In this document: positions 9,349-20,424 of the stretch, in pieces | Numbering within the stretch: the stretch's first letter is position 1 | Layout of the letters: every line of letters begins with the position of its first letter | Source: Multifurca ochricompacta | Lineage: Eukaryota > Basidiomycota > Agaricomycetes > Russulales > Russulaceae | DNA: 64,000 bases | Assembly (NCBI GenBank): GCA_022496185.1 | Contig: WTXG01000069.1 | Coordinates: 101,336 to 165,335, forward strand | Direction: 5' to 3' | Notes under the pieces: model-generated | The model's database searches: none | What the model saw: the letters and a program-made list of their open reading frames with translations, nothing else | What the model was told of the DNA's origin: nothing | Made by a program: the position numbers and the translations under genes

Positions 9349-12300
9349 ATGGAACTCGACCAAATCATCACTTCTCATCAGCGTGCTCTCTCATGGATCC
9401 CTCGATCTCATCCCGCTTACACTGCCTACATCCACCTTCTGGCTAATTCACGATTCAAACGCTATGAGCTATCAGAACAGAAGGAAGATCTTGACAAATC
9501 CATTCTTCATTACACCGAAGCGATCTTTCTTCCACCTTCCTGGGGATTCTACCTAAATGTGGTTCAAGTCTTCTTTCAACTCGTACTTTCCCTTTTTCGT
9601 CGTTCCAAGAAGTTCAAGCAACCTGAAGATGTCAAGTGTGCGGTTGAATACCTTCGTTATCTACGAGGACTACCCCTTGATACCTTTGAGGTCCCGTGCA
9701 ATGTCGTCACAACATCGCTTGTTCATGTGTTGGCTATTCAAGTTGAGCTGGAAGCGGATGGGACGGGGGATATTGAGGAGATGGTGATGCTCTGCCAAGA
9801 ACTTCTCACCTGTCACAGCTCTGCAAACTATACAACTCACGCCATTGACGGCTTGTTCTCCGCCATTTTATGGAAATTTTGTCAAGGGAAGCAAGTAGAG
9901 CCGTTAGATGGAGTCATTCAATGCCTTCGGGACGCGTTGAAGATCTTCCCGCCAGGCTCTCATCTAGTTCTTCTCGGACTGGCTGCTTCCCTCATAATTC
10001 GATACGGAACAAATTATTTAAACGACGACTACGAGGAGGCAATGACCCTCCTAGAGAGTATCATTGTCTCAAGTCCTCTTGGCTGTCCCTGTCAATTTGG
10101 GGATGACCCCTGTCATTTTCAGATTGGGGCTCCAGGACTTGCCACGATTCTTGCGAGCATGAGGGCTGTCATCTATCCAAACCCAGAATATTTAGAGGAG
10201 GCGATTCCCCGTTTTCGTACCTTTCTCTGCTCTTCTTCCCTTGACAACGACCTTCGGCATAGTTTTACCGATTGCATGGCATCCCTCGCTGAGAAGCGCT
10301 TCGAGAACTTCGGTCTCACAGAAGCCCTTCAAGAATCACGTTCATATACTTCCGAAATGGTCAGCCTTGCCTCATCATCCTCAGCTCACGGCACATCTAA
10401 AGAAAAAATTGACAATGTGGAAGCCGTCCGGGCAGCGTATCCGATGACGGTGGTAGAGGAGAAAATCCGAAATCTTCGCGAACTAATCTCCAAGACTCCC
10501 CCGGGCAACTCCAATCACAACACACACATCAAGGATCTTGTGAATTGGCATGAAACCAAGTTCTCTCGTACCAGGGATATCAAGGACCTCGAAGAGGTTA
10601 TCAAGTATCGCCGAATGTTACTTCTTTCAACTGACACGGGTCACCCATTTGGGTCTCATTCAGCACTCTCTTTGGGCTACGACCTTTACGCTGCATTTGA
10701 GTGTTCGAATAAAATGGAGTACCTTGACGAGTCTATCACCGTGTGTCGTGGTCTTCTCGAGATGAAAAGCACCCGGACATTCCACTTTGTTCTGATCCAA
10801 AAACTTCATAAGTCTTTATCCAAACGCTTTGGATTACTTGGTCACAAACAGGATTTGGATGAAATCATTGAGCTATGTCCTTTGGCTGTCGATGACAAAT
10901 TCGCGAAGGTATCTGACCGATTTGTTTTGTCATGTTTCTGGGCATCCCTTGCTCGAATGGCCAGACACCCATCTGTCTCTGTTGCATACCAAAAGGCCAT
11001 GTCATTAATACAGATCTCATTTGTCTCCGCGCCGACCTTACAAGTGCAGTATTCTCGACTCGTCGCAATGCGAGGGGTCAGCGACAAGATGCCACTGGAC
11101 TACGCGTCTTACCAGATCGACATGGGTCAATTAACTCAGGCTATTGAGACTCTAGAACAAGGGAGAGCCTTACTATGGTCTGAAATGCGTGGCCTTCGCA
11201 ATTCCATGGACCAACTTTCTCGATTCAATTCACCTTTAGCAACGAAACTTGCAGCAATTAATCAGGATCTCGAGTCACTCACCATGTCTGTCACGCCGAG
11301 TGGGACTATAGAGATCAGCAATGGTGGATCACAGATTGGTGATGGGATGGACCCATTCGGTCGTCTGGTGGTCAAGCAACAGAAGCTTCTGGAGGACCGG
11401 GATATGCTCGTGTCTCAGATCCAAGAATTACCAGGGTTTGAAGACTTTCTGAAGACACCGTCGTTCGAAACTATTCGTTCTGCCGCTTCACATGGGCCAG
11501 TCATTATTATCAACCATAACGAGTGGCGTTCCGATGTCCTCATTCTCGTTCGCGACTCTCCCCCTTCCATTATCCCTACAACTAAAGATTTCTACGACCG
11601 TGCAAATAAACTAAGAGATCGCCTAGTGGTCGCACGAAAGGAGGGTCTCGATTCAGGCGAATACAAACGCGCTTTACGTTCTGTACTCGACGGCCTTTAC
11701 AAACTCGTCGGCAGACCAGTCATCGACAGGCTACGCGCTTTGGGCGTACCAGAACAATCACGAATCTGGTGGTGTCCGACCTCCGTTTTCTGCTCACTTC
11801 CCCTTCATGCGATGGGCCCAATCCCATCAGATGACGGTGTCAAACGATACTTTTCAGATTTATATATCCCTTCATATACACCGACACTCTCTGCACTCAT
11901 CGAGTCTCGCAAACCCAGTCCAAAAACGTCGATCCAACCTTCGTTACTCCTTGTGGCTAATCCAGATGAATCCTTACCAGGCGCTTTTGGAGAGATGGCA
12001 ATCATACAGTCTCTCAATTCGCGGGTGCCGGTGACCACCCTCTGTGGGAAGAATGCGACACCGGCTGGTGTGGTGGAAGGACTGCGACATCACCGATTGG
12101 TACATTTCGTGTGTCATGGCAAGCTCGAGACTGGGAAACCATTCGATGCATCATTCAAACTGTTCGATAATGAGCGCCTTACTCTACTCGACATCGTACG
12201 CTCTCAACTGCCTGCTGCTGAATTTGCATTCCTTGCTGCATGTCACACTGCGGAATTGACAGATGACAGTATTGCTGACGAGGGACTTCATCTTACTGCG

Positions 12301-12534
12301 GCAGTGCAATATTGTGGGTTTCGAAGTGTGGTTGGGACGATGTGGGAGATGGCGGATATTGATGGAAGTGAACTTGCAGAGAATTTCTACAAGTCAATGT
12401 TCTCTAGGAATGGACAAGGGGTAGGTTATCACTTGAGGTCTGCGAGGGCGCTTCGTGATGCGACGCGGAAGATGAGGAGAAAGAAAGGGATGACTCTGGA
12501 GCGGTGGGTGAACTTTGTTCATTATGGTGCGTGA
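9349..12534 (+). CDS. TPR-CHAT protein (caspase-like cysteine peptidase domain), 1,061 aa
   Basis: This is a single uninterrupted reading frame. Residues about 1-650 are alpha-helical TPR-like repeats (for example HSALSLGYDLYAAFE and ALSLGY/YEEA-type helices). The segment near 580-620, QIDMGQLTQAIETLEQGRAL, is the usual end of the repeat array in fungal members. The C-terminal third is a CHAT domain: ICWWCPTS-like 'IWWCPTSVFCSLPLHA', then H919-F-V-C-H923-G and A-A-C965-H-T-A, the expected His-Cys dyad. It ends ERWVNFVHYGA, typical of the family. CHAT proteins are C50/caspase-clan peptidases linked in bacteria to type III-E CRISPR and NLR-like systems. In mushrooms they form large lineage-specific families of unknown substrate, suspected in cell-death signalling. 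The absence of introns is unusual beside its intron-rich neighbours. Function is inferred from the dyad only. Confidence 0.9.
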   Translation: MELDQIITSHQRALSWIPRSHPAYTAYIHLLANSRFKRYELSEQKEDLDKSILHYTEAIFLPPSWGFYLNVVQVFFQLVLSLFRRSKKFKQPEDVKCAVEYLRYLRGLPLDTFEVPCNVVTTSLVHVLAIQVELEADGTGDIEEMVMLCQELLTCHSSANYTTHAIDGLFSAILWKFCQGKQVEPLDGVIQCLRDALKIFPPGSHLVLLGLAASLIIRYGTNYLNDDYEEAMTLLESIIVSSPLGCPCQFGDDPCHFQIGAPGLATILASMRAVIYPNPEYLEEAIPRFRTFLCSSSLDNDLRHSFTDCMASLAEKRFENFGLTEALQESRSYTSEMVSLASSSSAHGTSKEKIDNVEAVRAAYPMTVVEEKIRNLRELISKTPPGNSNHNTHIKDLVNWHETKFSRTRDIKDLEEVIKYRRMLLLSTDTGHPFGSHSALSLGYDLYAAFECSNKMEYLDESITVCRGLLEMKSTRTFHFVLIQKLHKSLSKRFGLLGHKQDLDEIIELCPLAVDDKFAKVSDRFVLSCFWASLARMARHPSVSVAYQKAMSLIQISFVSAPTLQVQYSRLVAMRGVSDKMPLDYASYQIDMGQLTQAIETLEQGRALLWSEMRGLRNSMDQLSRFNSPLATKLAAINQDLESLTMSVTPSGTIEISNGGSQIGDGMDPFGRLVVKQQKLLEDRDMLVSQIQELPGFEDFLKTPSFETIRSAASHGPVIIINHNEWRSDVLILVRDSPPSIIPTTKDFYDRANKLRDRLVVARKEGLDSGEYKRALRSVLDGLYKLVGRPVIDRLRALGVPEQSRIWWCPTSVFCSLPLHAMGPIPSDDGVKRYFSDLYIPSYTPTLSALIESRKPSPKTSIQPSLLLVANPDESLPGAFGEMAIIQSLNSRVPVTTLCGKNATPAGVVEGLRHHRLVHFVCHGKLETGKPFDASFKLFDNERLTLLDIVRSQLPAAEFAFLAACHTAELTDDSIADEGLHLTAAVQYCGFRSVVGTMWEMADIDGSELAENFYKSMFSRNGQGVGYHLRSARALRDATRKMRRKKGMTLERWVNFVHYGA

Positions 12535-12838
12535 CGGAGGAAAGCTTTTGCTAGTGGTTAGTATCTTAATAACGTTTGGGTAAAAGCCTTCTGCTTCACC
12601 TATTCACATCCTATGTCAATAAATTTGTATAGATGCTCTTTTGTTCGATAGTATATCAGTTCGTGTGGAGGTATATGATTGGAAATAGTATTTATTTTTT
12701 GGCATCACCCAAGTGGGTAAAGTAACTACTCGGAAATATATATTCCCAATCTTTAGTAGTGGGTGGGTTACAAGGTATTCACCGACCCACCCAAGACAAA
12801 AAACAAAAAAAACTTATCTAGGTGGAATTTCAAAATCT
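12535..12838. other. Convergent intergenic region: 3' ends of CHAT and GH5 genes
   Basis: A TCAATAAATTTG motif at about 12615 is a plausible poly(A) signal for the CHAT gene. The inverted pair CACCCAAGTGGGT (about 12707) and TGGGTGGGTTAC (about 12760) is GT-rich. No reading frame of note is visible. Confidence 0.5.
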
Positions 12839-15800
12839 TTATATACGCTCCAGCAAAACATAATACGCGACCAACGCCAGTAAAACCATAGACACAGCAC
12901 CGATCGGCCCCGCAAAATCCCCCCAAAAGTCATTAGGCAATTCCCCTTCCAACGGCGGGTCAAATCTTACCCTCACCGTGTGAACCACCGAGACCGCCTG
13001 CCCCGACTGCTGCTCCTCGGCCGTCTGCGTCTGCGTCTGCGTTTGCGTTTGCGTTTGTGTTTGTGTTTGTGTTGCCGTCGCCACAGGTAAGATGAAGAGC
13101 GTCTGACGCGCCTCATCGTACACATACGCATCTCCAGCTTTGAGTCCATTCACAATGAGTCTACGACCCCGCGTCAATTGGGAGGGTACGAATATCTCCG
13201 TCTCCCGTGCGAGAAGTTGAGGGTGTCCCCTGAGTGGTGGCGTGTGCACGCTTGGCCCTCTCGTAAGTCGTTGCTGCTGCTGCTGCTGTTGCTGTTGTTG
13301 TTGTTCTCCCTGCACTGTCGTTCCCGTGCCCTCCGTGGTGGCGGTGGCGGTGGCGGTGGCGGTGGCGGTAGCGCCTGGGAATGATGATGATGAGAGGGGT
13401 GGTACCGCCCAAGAGTACGCAAAAGCCCCAGTCGCCATCTCGTATTCGAAGCTCAGCGGTACACCCGCTGTCTTAGCCGGGTAAGGTCGTACGACGGCAT
13501 CAAGGATGCGTCCACCCAAATCAAGCTCCTTCGTATCCTGAGAGAGCCCGAGCTCAGTTCTTTTAGACGCATGAACATGGGCATGCGCGGAGCGTGAATT
13601 GCTAAACCATGAAAAATTCTCTCCATTCCAATCGTCTCCACGCGTGTCGTCATTCTCCGGGTTGTAGTTCCACAGGCTATTTATGGATGAGCCGTGCCAA
13701 TAAGTTGATCATCAGAGATCGAGTGATGATATTTAAAAGCAGAGGATCTTACGTGAAACCAACGCTAGCCCGTTCAAGCGCAGTAATCATCGCGTCCATC
13801 ATCCGTCGCTGCCATGTCCAATCGTCGCTCTTAAAAGCCACGCGACCATTCATATCCATCGGCAGACCACATTCACCGATGATCACAGGGCGTTCACCTA
13901 GCGAACTATAACCAGCCTCCACAAGGGAGCGAATTTGCGTGGAAAAATTGTCCCGCGCCCCCTTGTGGCCCCAATAAAACGTCTTGAGTGGGTTTACACC
14001 CTACAGACGGTATTATCAACTTTGTGCGGTATTTAAAAAGCGTGAGAACGAGGAGGGCGACCGTACTCGCGAGATTGCTTGAACATTAACGGAAAACTCC
14101 CCGTGCGCCTTGTCGAAGAGTACACGAAGATCGTACCTAATTGATTTGTCATGGTGATATAAACATGAAGGGTTTGAAAAGTGCACCAACCAGTGGGGGG
14201 CGAATACCATGTTTGGGGGCTGGTGTTCCGGCGTCCATGACGTTGGACAAAACTGGTGCGGCGATGAGTGAGGAGCCAATGGGGGAAAAGCATAAAAAAG
14301 ATCATCTCAGCACCTCATTAGGTATCGGCTCTGCGAAGAATAGTTTCTCGTGGCCATGCCCATTGGATACAGCGTTGCGTACACGTTCCGTCCACCGCTT
14401 CAAGAACGGATAATAAAAATCCGTGTACCAATCTATCTATTCTACCATCAGAAAAAATAATTCACCCCGTCATCAAATAGAACGCGGGGAAAGAGAGCGC
14501 ACCTTGCGACCCGTGGTTGGATCGTTGACAAAGTAACTCTCACGGAGCACCTTCCCAATATTCTTCGTATCATCCCACTCCCAAACGCCATGCATCTCCC
14601 ACAGGTCCTGACCGCCAGTTGGGCCATCCTCGCGCCAGGCTTTGCGACCCTGTGGATTGAGTAATGTTTTCCCGGTACGCCTTGTAGGCATCGGGAAGGA
14701 GCGCGTCCAGTGGTCGACGTTGGTCGGATGGCCTGTGCCAAGGAGGAAAGACTGGAATGCCGAGGCTGAGAACACGTCAGATATATATATATATATATAT
14801 ATTTGCCCCAAACAACAAGGCGAGGAACGTAACGCACGGACGTCACCCAAATGTAGGTCAGTATTATAGTCGAATCCATGTAGTGAGGGGAGGTCAACAT
14901 ATCCGCGATGCGGCTCGTTCATCATCTATGCAAAAAGTCACCACACAAAACGCGCGTAAGTGAAAACCCGTGCGGGCGGAGGAAAAGGCGCCGCGCGTAC
15001 TTCGAACCCAAGCACACCGTCAAGGTCACCAACGGCACGCGCCACCGCCTCCCACATGTCCAAAAACGCGTCCTGCAAGAAACGTTGTATCGACGCGCCG
15101 TCGCGCACGCGGAGTTTCGGTGCGAACACGTCGCCGGCCCAGAAACACGTCCTGGACGTCAAAAAGGACAGGGTATCAGCGACAACCTACTAGGCGGTGC
15201 GGTGCGGTGCGGTGCGGTGCGGTGGGTTTTCGGAAGAGAGAAAGGGTAACGTACGCCATTGTCGAGGCCGCTAGCTTCTGATACCCACATGGCCACAGCC
15301 CACGCTCGGCCTTCGTGTACCCACCACCACAGACGCCGCGCAGCCACGCCGCGCCACTCTCTTCGAGTGCATGCAAATCAAATCCCACGTGCTCAAGCGT
15401 CCATGCAGGTGCGCCGGACCCGCCTGCGTAGCGCGACCAGACGTCTTGGTGTAGTGCGACGAAGGCCGTGAGGCCGTATTGGGGTAGTAACGAGAGAACC
15501 GAACGAAGGTAGGAAAGATAGGAAACATCATAAATGCCTCTGTTTTTGGGTGAAGCGGGTACGTGACGCAGGGGTCGGTCAGCGGGTTAGGGATAATATG
15601 AAATTGGTTGAACGAAAGGACATACGGGCCCTCATGCTCGACAGCCTCCCAGGTGATAAGGAAACGGACTTGATTGGAAAGCAGTCGAGTGGGATAGAGG
15701 GTTAAATACGGAAAAAAGAGAAGGGCAAAAAAAAAAAAGAAAGAAAAAAAAAAGGATAAAGAGACGACTCACCGAATGTGAGACCCCAACGTCGAAGCCG

Positions 15801-16371
15801 GGCGAGATGTTGTGGTGCTTTATCGAGCGGGAATGGGCGTCCGACAAAAGTGACGGTTTCCGCCCCTGCGGGGAAGGTAGCATGATTATCGTTGACCGGG
15901 CTGTAGGCACAGCCATGAATGTCAGACGCGTGAGCGAGAGCAGACCGGTGGTGACAAGGAAGGGGGGAACACACGTCTTGCAGTTCCCCGAAAGGTTCAC
16001 ACCACGAAGGTTGCATACACGGCCATACGCGTCAACGAAATGCCTTCCATGCGTACGTATTCCGCCAGTCGTATCCCGCGACCAATCGTGTGCGTAGGAT
16101 GAGGTAGAGCCCGCAACATAAGTGGGGTCGACGGAAGGATGATGAACCGGCTGAAATGGTCTGTCAGATGGGGAGGGGGAAAAAATAAAAATATACAAAC
16201 TTCGAGGGTACCAACGGAAGATACATTAGAGTCTATGGGAGAAGTGGGCGTTGAGATACTTGAAGGAAACGTCCCGTCTGAGGTCACCGTGGGTGGCCTT
16301 GAAGGTGGGGGTAGAACTTGAGATTGCTCGGCGCCTACGAGAATGAAAGACGAATCAATCGACTCGGCCAT
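12839..16371 (-). CDS. GH5 (subfamily 12-like) sterylglucosidase/glucosylceramidase, 878 aa, 13 exons
   Basis: Exons, minus strand: 16201-16371, 15975-16150, 15773-15900, 15626-15668, 15255-15539, 15001-15151, 14847-14925, 14503-14765, 14314-14436, 14191-14252, 14067-14136, 13753-14000, 12839-13676. All junction phases agree and total 2,637 nt. The protein opens with a Ser/Pro-rich tail, then DAYGRVCNLRGVNLSGNCKT, the family signature. The acid/base is E322 in MMNEPHRG and the nucleophile E560 in IIGECGLPMD. A C-terminal beta-domain starts ILDAVVRPYPAKTAG, and a single membrane anchor lies near the end (VSMVLLALVAYYVLL). Relatives such as fungal EGCrP2/Sgl1 cleave steryl glucosides. The C-terminal domain carries Ala-Thr, poly-Gln and Thr-Gln tracts coded by microsatellites (13020-13370). 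Intron 3 would use the acceptor CAAG; other sites are standard. Confidence 0.88.
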
Positions 16372-16594
16372 TATGTTAAGGTATCTTTAAAGTCTAGAGT
16401 TTGAGGAATTGAATTGAAAGGTTTTATTGAAGAGAAGAGGAGAGGAGAGGAGAGAAAGAAAGAAAGAAATATGTGTGTGTGTGGATGTGTGGTGAAGACG
16501 GTGAAGAGTGTGAACAATAATAGTAGCAACTGCCCCCTTGCTTGCCACTTATTCTATTGTATTGTACCCTTTACACAAACACTGATCCAAATTC
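16372..16594. promoter_or_regulatory. Shared divergent promoter of GH5 and nucleotidyltransferase genes
   Basis: These 223 bases separate two start codons pointing apart. The stretch 16428-16495 is purine-rich (GAGGAGAGGAGAGG, then AAAGAAAGAAAG) followed by a TGTGTGTGTG run. There is no clear TATA box for either gene. Co-regulation is possible but unproven. Confidence 0.45.
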
Positions 16595-17334
16595 ATGCCA
16601 ACTGGTCCCCCAACCGAACAAGAGATATGGAAGATATCTCGTCGTACAATCGATATCATCCAGAATCACATCGGAGCCGATAACGTCTGCCTTTTTGGTA
16701 GCGCAGCAGCAGCCCTCTGGGCTGACATTAACCGAGTTCCTAATGTTCGTGAGATCCCTCAATACGCATCACAATTGTACACAAACTGCTTTAAATTCAG
16801 GACATCGATATCGTCATCACGATTGATCTCTACGAGGTAATCTACGACCCAGAAGAAATTAAAGAGACCATCGTGGCCGTAGATGATCGCTATTACCTCC
16901 AACCTTCCAAACGACCGGAGGCAGAGTATCAAATACTCTATTGCCGTCTTCCTGGTTGGGCGACAGGGCGACGTTGCGTCAAAGTCGACATTCTGATCCC
17001 CCCAACTCTCCACCTTCCCGAGATCTTATCGAATAGGATCATCCTTATCGATGATATCCCCGTCATGCCCCTCTTTGATCTGCTAGTTATGAAGTTGCAA
17101 GGCTGGAGAGACCATATTAACTCATCTCGCCCCGACTTCCGTGCCAAATTACCGAACGATGTTTTCGACGTCCGCGCATTGCTGGACCGCGCGGTGGCAG
17201 AACGTATCTGGTATCCAAAAGAGAAACGTCGTCACACTAGGGAATTCATGGAACGTGCGACCCGTCTTGCCCTCGGATTTATACCCAGGCATGGCGGACG
17301 AGCAAAGTTTCTGACTCTCGGGTTCCAAATATAA
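16595..17334 (+). CDS. Small nucleotidyltransferase-fold protein, 227 aa, one intron
   Basis: Exons are 16595-16744 and 16801-17334. The 56-bp intron has donor GTTCGT and acceptor AATTCAG; splicing restores NRVPN|DIDIVI in frame. The first exon has the glycine-serine loop VCLFGSAAAALW (G35-S36). D51 and D53 of PNDIDIVI form the DxD pair, and D113 in VKVDILIP is a plausible third metal ligand. This is the pol-beta-type nucleotidyltransferase core, like AbiEii/MNT-type small enzymes. The rest (LFDLLVMKLQGWRDH, a helix usual after the core) is helical. Many basidiomycetes have such stand-alone proteins with no known substrate. I cannot say whether it is an active transferase. Confidence 0.8.
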
Positions 17335-17647
17335 ATTTAATAAAGCGAATCACTCCCCTCGAAATGTATAATGTCACTATATCAATCAACTCATTCCTGT
17401 GCCTGTATGTATATACCAGATCCTGGAGCCATATCGCTTCATTCGATTTTGTCAATTGTTGTCGTTGTTTTTTTTTTTACACGCTAGTAGTACGATAACG
17501 ACTGAAGGGCACTTAACGCTCCAAACACACAATCTATTTGTATATTCTCTTCTAAAACAAAAGGCTTTTCTCTCTCAATACTACACAACGGGTTTATCGT
17601 CGCAGTAACTGCGCAACCAGACTCTGAGTACACAAACTCAACCTTGT
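17335..17647. other. Convergent intergenic region
   Basis: These are the 3' ends of the nucleotidyltransferase and carbonic anhydrase genes. AATTTAATAAAG (about 17332-17343) immediately after the first stop is a likely poly(A) signal. A run of T at 17469-17479 is the only other feature. No gene is visible. Confidence 0.5.
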
Positions 17648-18544
17648 TCAACGAGTAAAGGACCCTTGCGTGATGCCCAGATCATTCAACCTGCCCGTTT
17701 CCAAATCGTACACAAGCCCATGTACCCACAGGTTTTTCCTTCCCGACTCCCACGCTGCACGCACGGGAGTAGCATTCACCACGTTCGCCACTTGTACACG
17801 TACGTTCTCCTCGACGAGCTTCCTCATGGCCTTCGGCGTGGAAGCCCCTTGGAGGTCGAGTGAGCGGGCGAGGGAGGTGAGCGGTGCGAGCCAGCGCGCA
17901 AGCGGCGTCGTCGGAGGTGCGATTTTACCAGAGGCTGCTTCGAGGCAGGCTAAAGCGCCTCCACAGTTTGTGTGGCCGACGACGAGAACTGTGTGAAGGT
18001 TTCGTAATGTGGGGTAGGTGTGAAAAAAATACAAATAAAAGAAAACGTACTGTGCTCGATGCCGACTACCTCTACGGCATACGTGATCACTGAAAGCACG
18101 CTATCGTCATCCGGATGGATTTGACTGTATGGCAAAGCCGGATACATAAGCATATACGGCAAAGAATTACAAAATCCATGTGAAAAAAAAATAGATAAGG
18201 GGTGCGAGAAAATAAGAAAGATTGGGGGTGGAGATTAGGGATTAGGGAGTGTACACGTACTTGGCAATGTTGCGGTGGACGAAGATATCGCCTGGTCGCG
18301 AGGCTGTAAGGACGCTCTCGGGTACACGCGAGTCAGAACATCCGAGCCAGAGCACCTGCATATAGAGAGTCAGAGCGGGGGGGAAATGTTCCCTGGTTTT
18401 TGTCACCGCATGATGAAAGTAGGTGGTACGTACCTTGGGAGACTGGCCTTGAGCCGACTTCTCGAAGAAGTCTGGATCGGCTTTGTTCACCGCATCCACC
18501 CACTGATCGTTATTGGAGAATAGCTTTGCAAGAGTCGTGTCCAT
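17648..18544 (-). CDS. Beta-class carbonic anhydrase, 206 aa, four exons
   Basis: Exons, minus strand: 18434-18544, 18261-18355, 18051-18124, 17648-17988; phases agree (621 nt). It catalyses CO2 + water to bicarbonate. Zinc ligands are C43 in LGCSDSR, H99 and C102 in VGHTNCGG; D45-R47 is the usual dyad. The start MDTTLAKLFSNNDQW fits short cytosolic fungal enzymes. The frame stays open upstream to an ATG at 18889, but that stretch is His-rich repeat sequence with no clear targeting peptide, so I prefer 18544. A mitochondrial form through the upstream start is an alternative. Intron 2 (18125-18260) is long for this locus at 136 bp. Confidence 0.88.
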
Positions 18545-20099
18545 CGAAATCGATTGACGATGGTGGTGGTGGTGTTGGTGGTAGTGATAATGGTGACGCA
18601 AATTATAGAAGGACTCTTGGAAGAATAAATAATCGGAAGCTCGTCGGTTTGTTCTCGCTGGGGAAGAAGATAAAGCTAATGATACTGAAGGGGTAGTGAC
18701 CTGAATTCCACAAGGCTGTGTTACGACAGTGGGCGGTGATATAGCACACGGTCGCAAAGACCTGGTACCAGTGGGGCAACTGAGGGCGATTGGAGCGCTT
18801 GCTCCTTTAATTGCGGCCGTGGCCACTCTTGACGGCATTTTCGAGCTCGAGGTTGCATTCTGGTTGGACCAATTTTGCAATTTTGCCAAGCTGAAGGAGG
18901 TAAAAAGCAGGCGCGGAGGCGGAAGATCGCGTCGTTCATTCTCGGCAATTCGGCAAATTATCGGTTCCGACCGGAATCGAGCCGAAGCCGAACTGGAGTT
19001 GAGTGAGTGAGTGAGTGAGTGAGGACTATGTTTTCTATGAAATTATTATCAGAAAAAGGACGTGCGTCTCCCTATTCTTATCTCAGACCCGTAGGCAACA
19101 AGATATTTCGCGAGATGCGATGTTCTATCCAACCAATACAAGCGCGTTCTCTGCAAGGGACAGACAGAAAGATGCAGTGTCATCGTGATACGCTCGTAAA
19201 AGGCTCATTGACGTGTTACTCACCTTACGACGATCTCTTGGTTTTCTTTGGGCTTAGCGTCCTCTTCGAAATATTGCCGGGCGATGACGAAAATATAACG
19301 AACTGGCAGTCGTTCTTTCTGCTCCTGAGCTGGGCTGTCTGTACCCAGCTTCTTTTTTTATTTTTATTTTTACCTTCGTCAACGGTCACGTATTTGCGTC
19401 TAAAAAAGCGCACAACCCTGGCCCGTTGAACGTGACATGACCCATTTCTGCTATCGTGGGGGCTATAGACAAAAAAAAACATCCCATCTTTCCAAAAAGG
19501 CGCCGAAACCTGACTATGGGATATAAGGAAAAATAACATCTTGGTAGGTTGGCGCTCCGTGTCGGTATGCCGGAAGCGCCACAGCAGCGGAGATCGTAGC
19601 GGGGCGGGGCTGGTAAAGCCCATGATTTCCTTAAAACATCGTGGGCTACATGCACTCCATCAGTGTTAAAAGATGAACAAGGCACGACGAAAGATGGACG
19701 AACCCAAGAGCGTGGGAAACAGTGACCTCACGATCAATGGGATCAAATCGAGTCCACCCGGGAGCTTGGCTGTCCAGTTCCCATCACCATCAACCCGGTT
19801 ATTACCGGCCCGTCTCAGCACCAAGGTCCCAAAGCGACGTCGCGGTGTCAATGCTAATCTTCGAAGGCCCATGCCATAGTCATCGAAGCAACCTCAATAT
19901 CGAATAACGAGAACAGCCCGTAAAAGCCTTTTCTTTTTTTTCCCCTTCTTTCTTTCTCCTTTTGGGTGCTCCCACGGCGTTTCATCCCAATCGATAACTA
20001 CACAACGCTTTTTTTCCATTTAGCTCACTGCGTGTGGCGTAGCCTGATTCGAGGATCGCGGATCACTTCGGTCTGCGTTATTATTTATTACTAAAAGGC
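18545..20099. other. Intergenic region upstream of carbonic anhydrase and DUF6534-type gene
   Basis: This stretch of about 1.5 kb has no convincing gene. It contains a (GTGA)n microsatellite at about 19000-19022, a T-rich run at 19352-19370 and a pyrimidine tract at 19929-19960. It should hold the promoters of the two flanking divergent genes. Short open frames here lack codon structure and homology-like motifs. Confidence 0.4.
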
Positions 20100-20272
20100 T
20101 GCGGGTGGTGGTTCAACACGGAATGGTCCTCCCGGGGTTTTTCACACGGGGACCATCTCCTCACAACCACTTAGTAGTAGTTACTGGGGACTCGTAGACT
20201 GGTAACCGCACGACTTGGGCAAAGCCGTCCGTGCAAGCGCATCAATAAATTCAGTTTCAAAAAAAAACAAAA
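20100..20272 (+). repeat. 5'-truncated LINE 3' end with poly(A) remnant
   Basis: The sequence TAGTAGTTACTGGGGACTCG, then GCGCATCAATAAATTCAGTT, then an A-rich tail (20262-20275) follows the 3' terminus shared by the LINE at 62700-62810 and the ORF1-only retroposons. It is a dead 3' fragment or SINE-like copy. No clear TSD is visible. Confidence 0.6.
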
Positions 20273-20424
20273 AGACGGGATTCCATTACGGCAATGTCGT
20301 GCTCTAGATTGCTGGCAGCGGCTGAAAGTTTTTATTAAAGGCGGTGCGTCGTTGCGTTACAAAGAGTGGTGCCATAGGGCTTGAGCGCAACCCCGCCCTT
20401 GCACTACTTCTCCTGTACTGTATC

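Noticed and set aside
9349..12534. Bacterial-origin CHAT gene acquired by transfer
   Set aside because: Composition matches neighbours, a 5' UTR intron is likely, and the C-terminal family signature is that of basidiomycete members.
14775..14801. (TA)n tract as promoter or origin
   Set aside because: It lies within GH5 intron 7; a simple repeat with no other signal.
15190..15222. (GGTGC)n direct repeats, array-like
   Set aside because: It is a simple microsatellite inside GH5 intron 5, with no spacers; not CRISPR.
18545..18889. N-terminal extension of carbonic anhydrase to the ATG at 18889
   Set aside because: The frame is open, but the sequence is His/Tyr-rich from a microsatellite and lacks a clear targeting pattern; the internal start fits family length.
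19019..19907. Several 60-136 aa frames in the intergenic stretch
   Set aside because: They overlap each other on both strands, show no motifs and have no plausible splice context.
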